Of a stretch of DNA of 64,000 bases, positions 37,040 through 44,644 are shown piece after piece (within the stretch, counting starts at the first letter, position 1; each line of letters begins with the position of its first letter). Location of the stretch: contig NZ_RBJB01000003.1 in the NCBI RefSeq assembly GCF_003634635.1, positions 310,001 to 374,000 of the forward strand, in the 5' to 3' direction. The notes beneath the pieces were generated by a model. It did no database searches, was not told where the DNA came from, and saw nothing but the letters and a program-made list of their open reading frames with translations. The position numbers were made by a program, and so were the translations under genes. The stretch is from Marinobacter nauticus (GTDB taxonomy: Bacteria; Pseudomonadota; Gammaproteobacteria; Pseudomonadales; Oleiphilaceae).

Positions 37040-38592
37040 GCCAGCCCCTGCTCTTTCGCCAGGGCTGCTGCGGCCCGGGGACCGGTCCACAGAGAAGGGA
37101 GAATAATCAACGACACCGGAATGGCTGTGATCACAATGAACTGTTGCAACACCCCAATCTGACCGGCCCCCATATAGAGAAGAATCGCGGCCATCAGTGC
37201 CATGGCGCCACCCCAGAAAACGCGAATCCAGGGTTGCGGCTCGTCATGGCCGGCCCCCACCATCGCAATGGAGTAGCTCATCGAATCTCCGGTTGTCGCC
37301 ACAAAGATGGTGGTCAGCAACAGGATTGCGGCCGCCATCCAGGTGCCTCCCGGCAGTGCCTGCGCAACCGTCAATGTGGCGACGTCAAACCGGAAGCTGT
37401 TCAGGGCGTCAGTCAGATCAAACGTGCCTGAAAGCTGATGATAGATGCCTGAGCCACCCAGCAACGTGAACCAGATGGTCGTGGCGATGGGTGCCAGTAT
37501 GGCAACTGCCATGATGGTTTCACGGATGGTTCTACCACGTGAGATTCTCGATACAAACACTGCCATCAAGGGGGTGTAACCAATAAACCAGGCGAAGAAA
37601 AACACCGTCCACCACTTCATCCACCAATCGGGCGCCGTCTGTGCTGTCATCGTGGCCATGGAGAAAAATGAACCCAGATACTGCCCCATGGATTGCACGT
37701 AGACATCCGTAAGGAATAGCGTGGGGCCAAACACAAAAATAACACCGGCGATGACCAGCGCCAGGATGACGTTGAAACGACTGAGCAGCTGGATACCCCG
37801 ATGCAGCCCGGTCATTGCAGATGTCATGTATACCCCCGCCAGCACGGTCAGAACCATGAGCTGGGTGCCATAATCATCGGAGACACCAAAAAGCTCATGC
37901 AATCCAAAGCTCATCTGTGTCGCCAGAAAGCCGATCGGGCCCACGGTGCCGGCAACCACGGCGATCACGCAGGCAGCATCCACAACTCCGCCCAAGCGCC
38001 CACGAACGACGCGCTCACCTAAAACGGGATAAAGCAGCGTCCGTGGCTGCAGCGGCTGCCCTTGTGAGTAGTGCGCGCGCGAGAGCACGATGGCCGTTAA
38101 TGAACCAAGGACAGCCCAGGCTAGAAACCCCCAGTGCATAAATGACTGGGCTAGCGCAGGTGCAACGGCGGCAGGGGACGCGGCCTCGGTGTCGAACGCC
38201 GGCGGGGTGACCACAAAATGATAGACCGGCTCACCTGCTGCGAAGAAGACTCCGCCACCGGCCAGCAACGTACACATGATCATCGATAGCCAGCGGAACC
38301 GGCCAATCTCCGGCTCATCCAGCCCTCCAATCCTGGCCCGACCGGCCCCGCTTACGCCGGTGGCAACCGCCACAAAAAACGTGAGCAGCAGGAGCAGCTG
38401 GAAAAAAGAACCAAGATATTTTGCGGTCCAAGAAAAACCGTGACCAATCAGGTCAGCCACGTAATCGGCATCGACAACAGAAGCACCAACAAACAGCAGA
38501 ATAAAGCCAATGGTCAGAACCAGCACAACGGGGTCACTGTCGCTCCAGACGCTCTCGCTTGCCTTGGGTTTAGGGATAGTCTCGGCGGTCAT
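37036..38592 (-). CDS. BCCT-family transporter
   Basis: 518 residues from the ATG at 38592 (MTAETIPKPKASESVW), with 12 membrane spans. The family segment in span 8 reads WTVFFFAWFIGYTPLMAVF then VSRISRGRTIRE; the arginine-rich loop is intact, but the Trp-rich box usual in betaine/choline carriers (AWWxxW) is AWFIGY here, so the substrate may not be glycine betaine. It lacks long regulatory tails. The region upstream holds repeat copy B. Confidence 0.9.
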   Translation of the reverse strand: MTAETIPKPKASESVWSDSDPVVLVLTIGFILLFVGASVVDADYVADLIGHGFSWTAKYLGSFFQLLLLLTFFVAVATGVSGAGRARIGGLDEPEIGRFRWLSMIMCTLLAGGGVFFAAGEPVYHFVVTPPAFDTEAASPAAVAPALAQSFMHWGFLAWAVLGSLTAIVLSRAHYSQGQPLQPRTLLYPVLGERVVRGRLGGVVDAACVIAVVAGTVGPIGFLATQMSFGLHELFGVSDDYGTQLMVLTVLAGVYMTSAMTGLHRGIQLLSRFNVILALVIAGVIFVFGPTLFLTDVYVQSMGQYLGSFFSMATMTAQTAPDWWMKWWTVFFFAWFIGYTPLMAVFVSRISRGRTIRETIMAVAILAPIATTIWFTLLGGSGIYHQLSGTFDLTDALNSFRFDVATLTVAQALPGGTWMAAAILLLTTIFVATTGDSMSYSIAMVGAGHDEPQPWIRVFWGGAMALMAAILLYMGAGQIGVLQQFIVITAIPVSLIILPSLWTGPRAAAALAKEQGLA

Positions 38593-38913
38593 TGGGAATG
38601 GGTCCTTGCGGCAAAAAGGGCGCGACACTACCGGAACTCTCAAGCGATTGCACCCAACTACGGGGAATTACGAACCTGCACGGCTGCGGATCACTCAGCG
38701 GTTTGCCCACAGAATCTGTGGATAACTCTGTGCGAAGTCTCAGGATAGGTTCGCCCGACCCTCGTCATCCCTGGGGCGCCCGATGTTGGAGGCAATTTGA
38801 TCAGGTTGTCCGATTCCGCCAACGGGGCCTGACAAGCTGACGCAAATGAGCACAGAAATTCAAGGCGGCTATGGCACGATGAAAACTCAGCCACTCTCTG
38901 AAAGAGGTGATTC
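38593..38913. other. Intergenic region with repeat B
   Basis: 321 bp between the divergent BCCT and hydroxylase-like genes. It contains repeat copy B and GAAAGAGGTG as the likely ribosome site of the downstream gene. I see no further gene. Confidence 0.6.
38706..38803 (+). repeat. 98-bp intergenic repeat, copy B
   Basis: Starts CCCACAGAATCTGTGGATAA with the perfect CCACAGA-A-TCTGTGG palindrome and DnaA-box 9-mer, carries CAGGATAGG at the position found in the other copies, and ends GGCAATTTGATCA. It is 98 bp like the others. It lies 110 bp before the hydroxylase-like gene. Confidence 0.85.
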
Positions 38914-39492
38914 ATGATTGGCTTTCCGGTCGCCCTGATTTTTGCCAACGGTGTTGAATGGTATGCCCATAAATACATCCTCCACGGGACACCACGGCCG
39001 GGAAAACCCAGATACAGCCCGGTACCGAAGTCTATGAAAAGCCACTGGCAGCATCACAAGATCGTGCGCACCACGGATTACCGCGACGAAGGCTATGAAG
39101 AAGGGTTGTCCAACTGGCGCACCCGGAACGAAGTCACCTCCCTGCTTGCGCTCACTGCGGTTACCTCTCTGGCGCTACCGGTAGCCCCGTTTTTTACACT
39201 GGGCACCTACTACGCGGCTGGCCGGTACTTCTATGTGCACCGGCGCTCTCACCTGGAACCCGAGTGGGGAAAGAAGGCCATTCCCTGGCATTACGATCAC
39301 CATATGAACACCAATCAGGACGCCAACTGGTGTGTCACCCGTCCCTGGTTCGACTACATCATGGGAACTCGTATCAAAGCAAATCCGGAGCTTGCCGAGT
39401 CCAACCCTTTGGGTATCAACCTGCCCTCGATCATCGAGCCCCCCCTGAACCGGTTTTTGAACAAGTGTTTTCCACAGCTACAGATGAATTAA
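38914..39492 (+). CDS. Fatty acid hydroxylase/sterol desaturase-like membrane protein
   Basis: 192 residues. His clusters typical of the di-iron membrane hydroxylase superfamily are present: HKYILHG near 18-24, HWQHHK near 44-49, HRRSH near 109-113 and HYDHHMNTNQD near 125-135. One or two membrane spans lie between them (LLALTAVTSLALPVAPFFTL). This short form resembles beta-carotene hydroxylase-like proteins; substrate unknown. It is bracketed by repeat copies B and C, and a deleted second copy of the gene lies at 40801-41054. Confidence 0.8.
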   Translation: MIGFPVALIFANGVEWYAHKYILHGTPRPGKPRYSPVPKSMKSHWQHHKIVRTTDYRDEGYEEGLSNWRTRNEVTSLLALTAVTSLALPVAPFFTLGTYYAAGRYFYVHRRSHLEPEWGKKAIPWHYDHHMNTNQDANWCVTRPWFDYIMGTRIKANPELAESNPLGINLPSIIEPPLNRFLNKCFPQLQMN

Positions 39493-39510
39493 CAGGGCTG
39501 ATTGGTTTTG

Positions 39511-39608
39511 CCCACAGAATCTGTGGATAACGTTGTTGGCAACGACAGGATAGGCAGTGCAAAGCGTGCAGTGGCAGGCCCTGGCGGAAAGCGCAGGTAA
39601 AATGATCA
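39511..39608 (+). repeat. 98-bp intergenic repeat, copy C
   Basis: Begins 18 bases after the hydroxylase stop with CCCACAGAATCTGTGGATAA, then GTTGTTGGCAAC (small hairpin), CAGGATAGG, CCCTGGCGG and the end GGTAAAATGATCA. Exactly 98 bp. Its 5' start is 805 bp after the start of copy B, same orientation. Confidence 0.88.
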
Positions 39609-39638
39609 ATCTGAACAGATGCGCGCTTCGCCAGGTTG

Positions 39639-39675
39639 GGTGGGTGTTGGCACACCCACCAATAGCTTGTTTTTT
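39639..39675 (+). terminator. Hairpin with distal T-run
   Basis: GGTGGGTG and CACCCACC form a perfect 8-bp stem with a TTGGCA loop; a run of six Ts follows eight bases later. It could end rightward transcription from the hydroxylase gene through repeat C. The gap before the Ts makes it non-canonical. Confidence 0.5.
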
Positions 39676-39682
39676 AGTCGCT

Positions 39683-40579
39683 TCAGGCGGGAACAGTGGC
39701 TTCGATATCGTTGTCTGATTCGGTATCACCTTTGCCCAAAAGAACATCCCGGAACGAAAGATAATACGCGCCCGCAAGAACTGCACCCCAGACAAACGAC
39801 ACGACAATTGTAATCACCGTCATGCCAATAACCGATGCGGTTGAAGCACCAATTGCGAACGTGGGGAACAGTACCAGTTGAGTAACAACCATCGCGTTTA
39901 CAGCAAAGAAAAGCAGTACAAACAAGTTCTTGAAGCACGCGCGCAGGCTGTTACGAACAGCCTCTAAAGCCCCCTGTCTGGCAACCACAATCAACGGGAT
40001 TGCATAGAAGAACAACGCACCGAACAGAACCAGCGCGCAAAGCACTGCAATGAACATGAGCAGAATCGCAGCAATACCTGCTGAGGGCCCGAAGCCACCA
40101 TCCATGAAACCGCCCATGCCATAGCGGCTAACAGATGAGAACGAAAAATCGGCAATACTTGCGATCACGTAGCCAATAACGGACAGTACAATGCCGACGA
40201 CAATCATCATCACTACCATCAGGAAAGTATGAAGTATCGTGTGCCCGCTGAAGCCGGAAAACACCTGGGTAAACCGGGGAGTCCCCTCGGCTGCGCTGTG
40301 GAACAGAGCCACCATACCGGCGTTGAGTAGCAGCGTTACGAAAATGCTGACAATCACCAGCACCACGGTGCCAAAGACACTGCCACCGGAAATCATCTCC
40401 ATCGCACCATATTGAATCAGCGCCGGAACAAGAAACACCAGCAGATAGGCGGGCAGAATCACGCCCCAGTTACTGCGCAGCAGTCGCACCGCCGCCGAAA
40501 TCCAGTTCAGTGGTGGGCCGGCCGGAACTTTTCTCGGGATAACAGGGGTGTCATAAGAAGTATCGGTTGGGGTGCTCAC
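39683..40579 (-). CDS. Integral membrane protein, BPSS1780-like
   Basis: 298 residues with about six membrane spans, a short polar N-terminus (MSTPTDTSYDTPVIPRKVPA) and an acidic tail (GDTESDNDIEATVPA). The order LNWISAAVRLLRSNWGVILP, PLIVVARQGALEAVRNSLRA and WGAVLAGAYYLSFRDVLLGK resembles the BPSS1780-type family of unknown function. It lies between repeat C and the hydroxylase pseudogene, read in the opposite direction from both. Confidence 0.75.
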   Translation of the reverse strand: MSTPTDTSYDTPVIPRKVPAGPPLNWISAAVRLLRSNWGVILPAYLLVFLVPALIQYGAMEMISGGSVFGTVVLVIVSIFVTLLLNAGMVALFHSAAEGTPRFTQVFSGFSGHTILHTFLMVVMMIVVGIVLSVIGYVIASIADFSFSSVSRYGMGGFMDGGFGPSAGIAAILLMFIAVLCALVLFGALFFYAIPLIVVARQGALEAVRNSLRACFKNLFVLLFFAVNAMVVTQLVLFPTFAIGASTASVIGMTVITIVVSFVWGAVLAGAYYLSFRDVLLGKGDTESDNDIEATVPA

Positions 40580-40800
40580 AGCAGGAAGTCCTTAATGTGT
40601 TTTCCAGGAATGTCGACCACGTAGATGGCCCGTCCAAGGGGGCGGACGTTAACAAAACCTGCCGTTTAGCAATGCCCAATATTGTCCTGCTTCCTTGTAG
40701 GACATTGACCATTGAACCAAAAAGCTGGATCACCGTCCCGCAGACCGAAACAGCACATCGTTTCCAATCAAAGCCAACAATGCCCCGAGAATGGCAGGCA

Positions 40801-41054
40801 AAGTCCATGAAAAGCCACTGGCCGCATCACAAGATCGTGCGCACCAAGGATGACCGCGACGAAGTCTATGAGGAACCCGAGTGGGAAAGAAGGCCATTCC
40901 CTGGCATTACAATCACCATATGAACACCAATCAGGACGCCAACTGGTGTGTCACCCGTCCCTGGTTCGACTACATCATGGGGACCCGCATTAAAGCGAAC
41001 GCGGACCTCGCGGAATGCAACCCTCTCGGAGTGAAGTTACGCACCTTTGTCTAA
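40801..41054 (+). pseudogene. Deleted second copy of the hydroxylase-like gene
   Basis: Bases from AAGTCCATGAAAAGCCACTGG onward match the intact gene at 39028 with few changes, keeping KSHWPHHKIVRTKDDRDEVYE. A 156-bp in-frame segment corresponding to 39100-39255 is then missing, joining YE directly to EPEW. One G is lost in the GTGGGG run near 40884, shifting the frame and giving a stop at 40921-40923. Similarity resumes in the shifted frame through HMNTNQDANWCVTRPWFDYI to a TAA at 41052. The His clusters on both sides of the gap survive, but no full protein can be made. Confidence 0.88.
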
Positions 41055-41402
41055 CAACCGTTGAACCGTCTATTTCATCGTCTTTTTTGGTAGTGCAATC
41101 ATAAATTGTCCGAACCTAAACAAAAGCGAACATTCCATTCAGGGCTTTCCTCCAGCGCCTCTACGCGAAACACGGCTGACACTTTGTGGACACTTTGGGG
41201 CCGTCGGTTTTTCGGAACGAACCGATAAGAACCGTGACCAGCCAGGTATTCATCAGTGTGGTAAACAAGGCGAGCGCGTCACTGTCACAGAGCTGAAACA
41301 CTAATGTAGTAATATCGTGATTCTGGAAATGGAATTAGCGGTAACCTTGAGTTTAGGGGCAGGGAAGTAGTTGTAGTTTCTCGATAATCACGTGGCATCT
41401 GA
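41055..41402. other. Gene-free stretch
   Basis: 348 bp between the pseudogene and the next gene. It holds a short in-frame stretch VTSQVFISVVNKASASLSQS with a stop and no start or ribosome site, possibly a gene remnant. ACACTTTGTGGACACTTTGG is a tandem near-repeat near 41185-41200. I recognise no promoter or RNA with confidence. Confidence 0.4.
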
Positions 41403-42185
41403 ATGAAATGGTTACTTCTGGCGTTCGCTATTGGCACTTTGGCCACCCAGGCCAATGCAGCGTCAAAGCCAGAGCCACTTCTCGTACTGGCTCCCTACCT
41501 CCCGGCAACATCAGAACAGGGGCCGGCTGGGCGCGATATTGAGATATTCGCGGCGGTCATGGATCGATGCGGCATAGATGTTCACTTCCATTTCTACCCC
41601 TTCAAACGCCACCTCCGGAATTTCACTTATGAGGGGCTGGGGGATGCGGTAATGACCGTGCCTCCCGATATGGACACGCCAGGTTTTGAAAGCACCCCTT
41701 ACGTGTATTACCAGAATGGCGCCGCTGTTTTGGAGTCCACGAACATCAAGCCTTACCATCTTCGCTATTTAAAAGGGCTGCGTGTTGTTTCCTTTGCCGG
41801 TGCGTCCCAATTGCTGGGTATTGAGTCTCACATTGAGTCTTTTGCCTCATATTCCGAGTTTGCAGACCAGCGCATCCACTCGCGAATGCTCTTTCTGAAT
41901 CGCGTGGATGTGGTGCTTGCGGATGGTCTTATCTTTGCGGAGATTAACCACCGTTTGCGCGCGGATCGAACCTATGCGGATAAGGCTGATTTGCACCAGA
42001 AGGTCATGTTCATTCCGATTTTTGCCCCGACGCCCTATAGAGCCTCGTTTCGTAAAAAAGAACACCGTGATGCATTCAACGCGTGCTTCAGTGAGCTTGA
42101 AGCAGAAGGCGTTTTCCGAGCAATCAACGTACGACACATTGAAAAATATCGGGATACGGTTGGCTACGGTTATCTGGGCTACTAG
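41403..42185 (+). CDS. Periplasmic solute-binding-like protein
   Basis: 260 residues with a signal peptide (MKWLLLAFAIGTLATQANA). The mature protein has the SBP_bac_3 type layout: EIFAAVMDRCGIDVHFHFYP early, GLGDAVMTVPPDMDTPGFES and then GLRVVSFAGASQLLG at the domain crossover. No transporter genes adjoin it; such orphan proteins often feed signalling systems. The Cys of MDRCGI and the late NACFSEL could form a disulfide. The ligand is unknown. Confidence 0.75.
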   Translation: MKWLLLAFAIGTLATQANAASKPEPLLVLAPYLPATSEQGPAGRDIEIFAAVMDRCGIDVHFHFYPFKRHLRNFTYEGLGDAVMTVPPDMDTPGFESTPYVYYQNGAAVLESTNIKPYHLRYLKGLRVVSFAGASQLLGIESHIESFASYSEFADQRIHSRMLFLNRVDVVLADGLIFAEINHRLRADRTYADKADLHQKVMFIPIFAPTPYRASFRKKEHRDAFNACFSELEAEGVFRAINVRHIEKYRDTVGYGYLGY

Positions 42186-42321
42186 GCAATCGAATGCAGG
42201 CTATTTCAGATAAATTTTTAAGACCAAAATCATCTTGAGGCACATCAAAATAGCCGATTAAACTGAGCATAAAATAAACAGACAGATAAGTGCTGTCCCT
42301 TACCCAGTAAAGAGGTGCCCC

Positions 42322-42579
42322 ATGAGTTCCGATTGGATTGAAACCACCTTGTCTCTCAAAAAAGACCAGACACTCCGGGAGGTCGAGCCTGAAGTCGATG
42401 AAGAGCGCCAGGTAGACCCTGGTAAAACGTCCTACGAAATGTGCACAGAGAACGGCGAGGTTGTTGGCTTTATCAAAACCTGGGAAGAATCGGATGGTTA
42501 TGCCGGCTATGTCCATTTCGACTCTGCGGGAAACGTCATAGACTGGAAGGTCATGAGGGAAAGGCGCAAGGTCTCTTAG
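42322..42579 (+). CDS. 85-residue acidic protein of unknown function
   Basis: MSSDWIETTLSLKKDQTLRE onward, acidic, no signal peptide. The C-terminal half (GEVVGFIKTWEESDGYAGYV then HFDSAGNVIDWKVM) looks like a small beta-sheet domain. AAGAGGTG sits about 6 bases before the ATG. It is followed by two hairpins, the second a terminator. I do not recognise it. Confidence 0.6.
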   Translation: MSSDWIETTLSLKKDQTLREVEPEVDEERQVDPGKTSYEMCTENGEVVGFIKTWEESDGYAGYVHFDSAGNVIDWKVMRERRKVS

Positions 42580-42611
42580 GGAACGTAGCCTGAAATTCGT
42601 TTGTAACGTTA

Positions 42612-42631
42612 GAACCCTATAGTGAGGGTTC
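42612..42631. other. Stem-loop in 42580-42747 intergenic region
   Basis: GAACCCT and AGGGTTC form a perfect 7-bp stem with an ATAGTG loop, 33 bases after the stop of the acidic protein gene and 35 bases before the terminator at 42666. It could be part of the 3' end of that mRNA or of a small RNA. Confidence 0.4.
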
Positions 42632-42665
42632 CTGAAGTACGATAAGTACCAGGTGCTCTCGCATT

Positions 42666-42692
42666 GCCGGGGGTTCAACCCCGGCGTTTTTT
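42666..42692 (+). terminator. Intrinsic terminator
   Basis: GCCGGGG and CCCCGGC pair around GTTCAA, then G and six Ts. It ends transcription from the 85-residue protein gene. The GTTCAA loop resembles a tRNA T-arm, but no acceptor or anticodon stem surrounds it. Confidence 0.9.
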
Positions 42693-42747
42693 CTCCCCCA
42701 AGGTCTGTTCAAAAGGACGTTGACAGTCCCGATCTGAGGTTAATGAA

Positions 42748-43215
42748 ATGAACCCCAGAGAGGACCACTACCGAGCCCTATTGGCGTTTCACAGATCTAC
42801 GTTCGTAGGCCCATGGATGAGGCCGCACATTGAACTGGAAGATAGCCAGTGTTCCCTGTCAGTCCGTCTCAACGCCTTTTCCTGCTCTCCATTGGGCACA
42901 GTGAAAGAGTCCATCATTTTCCAGCTACTCTATGATGCGTCGTTTTTGGCAGCGGGTACTCTTGAGACGACCCTTCTGGTTCAGTGCGACAAGTTTGAAT
43001 TCTTCCCATTCCAGAACCTGACAGAAAGCCGTGTTACGGCACAGGCGCGGCTTGTTTATTCATCCCTGAAGCAGTGGACCATTGAATCGGCGTTGAAGGA
43101 CGAATGGCAAAATGACATTGCCTGGGGGCGAGGCCAGTTTTCAAGATCATCCGTTTTGCTCGAAACCATTGGTCCCTACAACAATGAGCTCCTCAAGCAG
43201 AAACAGGATTGGTGA
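42748..43215 (+). CDS. Hotdog-fold-like protein, possible thioesterase
   Basis: 155 residues, no signal peptide. The order of segments suggests a PaaI-like hotdog: a helix with TVKESIIFQLLYDASFLAAG (usual position of the active-site helix), strand LETTLLVQCDKFEFFPF, then RVTAQARLVYSSLKQWTIES and DIAWGRGQFSRS. The His/Asn-Gly-Gly of active PaaI enzymes is not evident (KESI in place of HGG), so it may be inactive or divergent. AGGTTA precedes the ATG. The fold assignment is by eye. Confidence 0.5.
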   Translation: MNPREDHYRALLAFHRSTFVGPWMRPHIELEDSQCSLSVRLNAFSCSPLGTVKESIIFQLLYDASFLAAGTLETTLLVQCDKFEFFPFQNLTESRVTAQARLVYSSLKQWTIESALKDEWQNDIAWGRGQFSRSSVLLETIGPYNNELLKQKQDW

Positions 43216-43299
43216 ATGAACCCTGTTCTCCTGAAATGAAATTGAAACAGCTGAAGGTTACGATTGTCGGCCAATCAGGATTAGGATCATGATTGTTTG

Positions 43300-43330
43300 C
43301 CGAGTCCCTGTCCCGGGGCTCGGTTTTTTT
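43300..43330 (+). terminator. Intrinsic terminator
   Basis: CCGAGTCCC and GGGGCTCGG pair (one T-G) around TGTCCC and are followed by seven Ts. It lies 85 bases after the hotdog-like gene. Confidence 0.9.
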
Positions 43331-43477
43331 ATCCCCGTCACGCCATCGCAACATCACCTTGCTTTAATTCCGTCACCGCCTAGATGAGGCGGAACGCAAT
43401 CCGCGTGTACGGCTCAGGATGAGCCCTCTGTTGCTTTTGTAGTGCAACTGATCCACCTGGGGGCATATGTGTCTGGT

Positions 43478-43702
43478 ATGAGTAAGGCTATCCAAGCCGT
43501 TGAAATTCGTTGTTGCTGGTCCTGTGAAGAACTACCGGTTGAACTTCTTGAGCTAAGCTTCAAAGAGCCGAGCGGCTTTTGCCGACCCTTTCGATACGAG
43601 GTACGCATACCTGGTAAGGAACCGCTGTATCAATCGGAAAGCGAATATGCAGCCAGGCGATACCTGGAAATGCTCTTGGCGTTGCCTGCTGGGCATTTAT
43701 GA
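43478..43702 (+). CDS. 74-residue protein of unknown function
   Basis: MSKAIQAVEIRCCWSCEELP onward, with CCWSC near 12-16 as a possible metal or disulfide site. The C-terminal half ends in an amphipathic helix (EYAARRYLEMLLALPAGHL). A GTG at 43442 would add 12 residues, but the ATG at 43478 gives the cleaner product. It is the first of four small genes running in the same direction to 44411. No family recognised. Confidence 0.5.
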   Translation: MSKAIQAVEIRCCWSCEELPVELLELSFKEPSGFCRPFRYEVRIPGKEPLYQSESEYAARRYLEMLLALPAGHL

Positions 43703-43723
43703 CGCATCAGATAGGGTGACGTT

Positions 43724-43966
43724 ATGACAGAGAAATCACGGGCAAAAGAACTAGTGGGGTATTCCTTCCTGGTGGTCTTCGCCAACGACGACACCATAGA
43801 CGAAAAAGAGCTCGCCATGATCGAGCGATTAGCTTTGGAAGACGGCGTAGTCGACGACAAAGAAAAGGAAATTCTTAGAAGGCTTTTTGATCGCCTGGAT
43901 CACTACACAGTCGCCCGCAAAGTCGTGGAAGAGATCAACAGCTTTCGAAAGCAACACGACATCTGA
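43724..43966 (+). CDS. 80-residue TerB-like helical protein
   Basis: Entirely helical and acidic. FANDDTIDEKELAMIERLAL and EDGVVDDKEKEILRRLFDRL form two EF-hand-like or TerB-like helix pairs, in which acidic residues might bind metal. No signal peptide. It follows the 74-residue gene by 21 bases with GGGTGACG before the ATG, so both may be one transcript. The TerB relation is inferred from the acidic helix pattern only. Confidence 0.6.
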   Translation: MTEKSRAKELVGYSFLVVFANDDTIDEKELAMIERLALEDGVVDDKEKEILRRLFDRLDHYTVARKVVEEINSFRKQHDI

Positions 43967-43999
43967 CTGCGACACCTTGGGCGCCTGAGTCTATCTTTT

Positions 44000-44017
44000 C
44001 TATATACAATGTATATA
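44000..44017. promoter_or_regulatory. AT-rich palindrome upstream of the RHH-like gene
   Basis: TATATACAATGTATATAC lies about 30 bases before the ATG of the ribbon-helix-helix-like gene. GTATATACATTG and its complement overlap, giving an inverted repeat GTATATAC/TATATAC-type arms around AATG. It could supply the -10 region and an autoregulatory operator. Inference from position and symmetry only. Confidence 0.4.
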
Positions 44018-44047
44018 CTAAAAGTGTTCTCAGTGAGTGGATGACCC

Positions 44048-44248
44048 ATGGCAGCCGATAGTATTTCCGATAAGCAGTTGAAGCCACGCAAGAACAAGGC
44101 AGGGAAAAAAGACTCTCAGCTACTGATTCGGATCAACAGTGCAGAGCGCGATGAATTCATTTCATTGTGTGAAGAGCTGGATACCAGTGCCGCCAGAGAG
44201 GTACGAAAGTTCATACGCAACTTCGTGCGAACCCATAAGGACGACTGA
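44048..44248 (+). CDS. Ribbon-helix-helix-like small DNA-binding protein
   Basis: 66 residues. A basic N-terminal arm (LKPRKNKAGKKDSQ) leads into SQLLIRINSAERDEFISLCEELDTSAAREVRKFI. This has a strand then two helices, the Arc/MetJ ribbon-helix-helix pattern with LLIRI as the DNA-contacting strand. It probably regulates itself or neighbours; no partner toxin is visible, so a lone antitoxin is less likely. It is preceded by an AT-rich promoter-like stretch (TATATACAATGTATATAC, 44000-44017), which is a near-perfect palindrome and may be its operator. Confidence 0.7.
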   Translation: MAADSISDKQLKPRKNKAGKKDSQLLIRINSAERDEFISLCEELDTSAAREVRKFIRNFVRTHKDD

Positions 44249-44285
44249 GGGCGGTAATCGAGCAATCACACACCAGGAGTGAATC

Positions 44286-44411
44286 ATGGCCAAGAAAACT
44301 ACGAAGAAAGTAACCAGCCTGAAAAAAGAAATCAAAGCCCGTAAGGCGAAGATCGCCAAGCAGGAAGGCAAGCTGAAGAGCCTGAAAAAGAAGCTCAAGA
44401 AAGCGGCATAA
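44286..44411 (+). CDS. 41-residue Lys-rich coiled-coil protein
   Basis: Reads MAKKTTKKVTSLKKEIKARK and then KAKIAKQEGKLKSLKKKLKK to an AA end; nearly half the residues are Lys. A heptad-like spacing of Leu and Ile suggests a basic coiled coil that could bind nucleic acid. CAGGAGTG precedes the ATG at good distance. It lies 37 bases after the RHH-like gene and is closed by two hairpins. No family recognised; too short for standard gene calling. Confidence 0.65.
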   Translation: MAKKTTKKVTSLKKEIKARKAKIAKQEGKLKSLKKKLKKAA

Positions 44412-44429
44412 ACTGCCATATAGCGCGCC

Positions 44430-44456
44430 GTATCCGGTAAGAGTCCGGATACTTTG
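44430..44456 (+). terminator. Hairpin after the Lys-rich small gene
   Basis: GTATCCGG and CCGGATAC form a perfect 8-bp stem with a seven-base loop followed by TTTGTT. Weak T-run, but a second full terminator follows at 44476. Confidence 0.65.
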
Positions 44457-44475
44457 TTGCTAGCTATACGTAAAG

Positions 44476-44503
44476 AAGCCCTACCTCCGTGTAGGGCTTT
44501 TTT
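44476..44503 (+). terminator. Intrinsic terminator
   Basis: AAGCCCTAC and GTAGGGCTT form a 9-bp stem around CTCCGT, with a T-run following. It closes the small-gene run before the converging phn operon. Confidence 0.92.
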
Positions 44504-44644
44504 ATGGTTCATCGCTGGTTGCCAGGACGACAGCGCCTGACCGTGTCCAGGTCGATCAGGCTTCGGCGGTTGGCGTGCTGGTGACAGTTCCGCTCATGCT
44601 GATGCGCCGCACCCGGAACCGGTTTCCCTCCTGATTGAACGACC

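Noticed and set aside
38706..39608. Repeats B and C as integron attC sites around a gene cassette
   Set aside because: The two ends of the repeat are not complementary to each other and lack the RYYYAAC/GTTRRRY core pair; no integrase is present.
41055..41402. Gene in the gap after the hydroxylase pseudogene
   Set aside because: Only a fragment of about 20 codons is open and it has no start or ribosome site.
42666..42692. tRNA T-arm (GTTCAA between C/G runs)
   Set aside because: No acceptor, D or anticodon stems surround it and a T-run follows directly; it is an intrinsic terminator.
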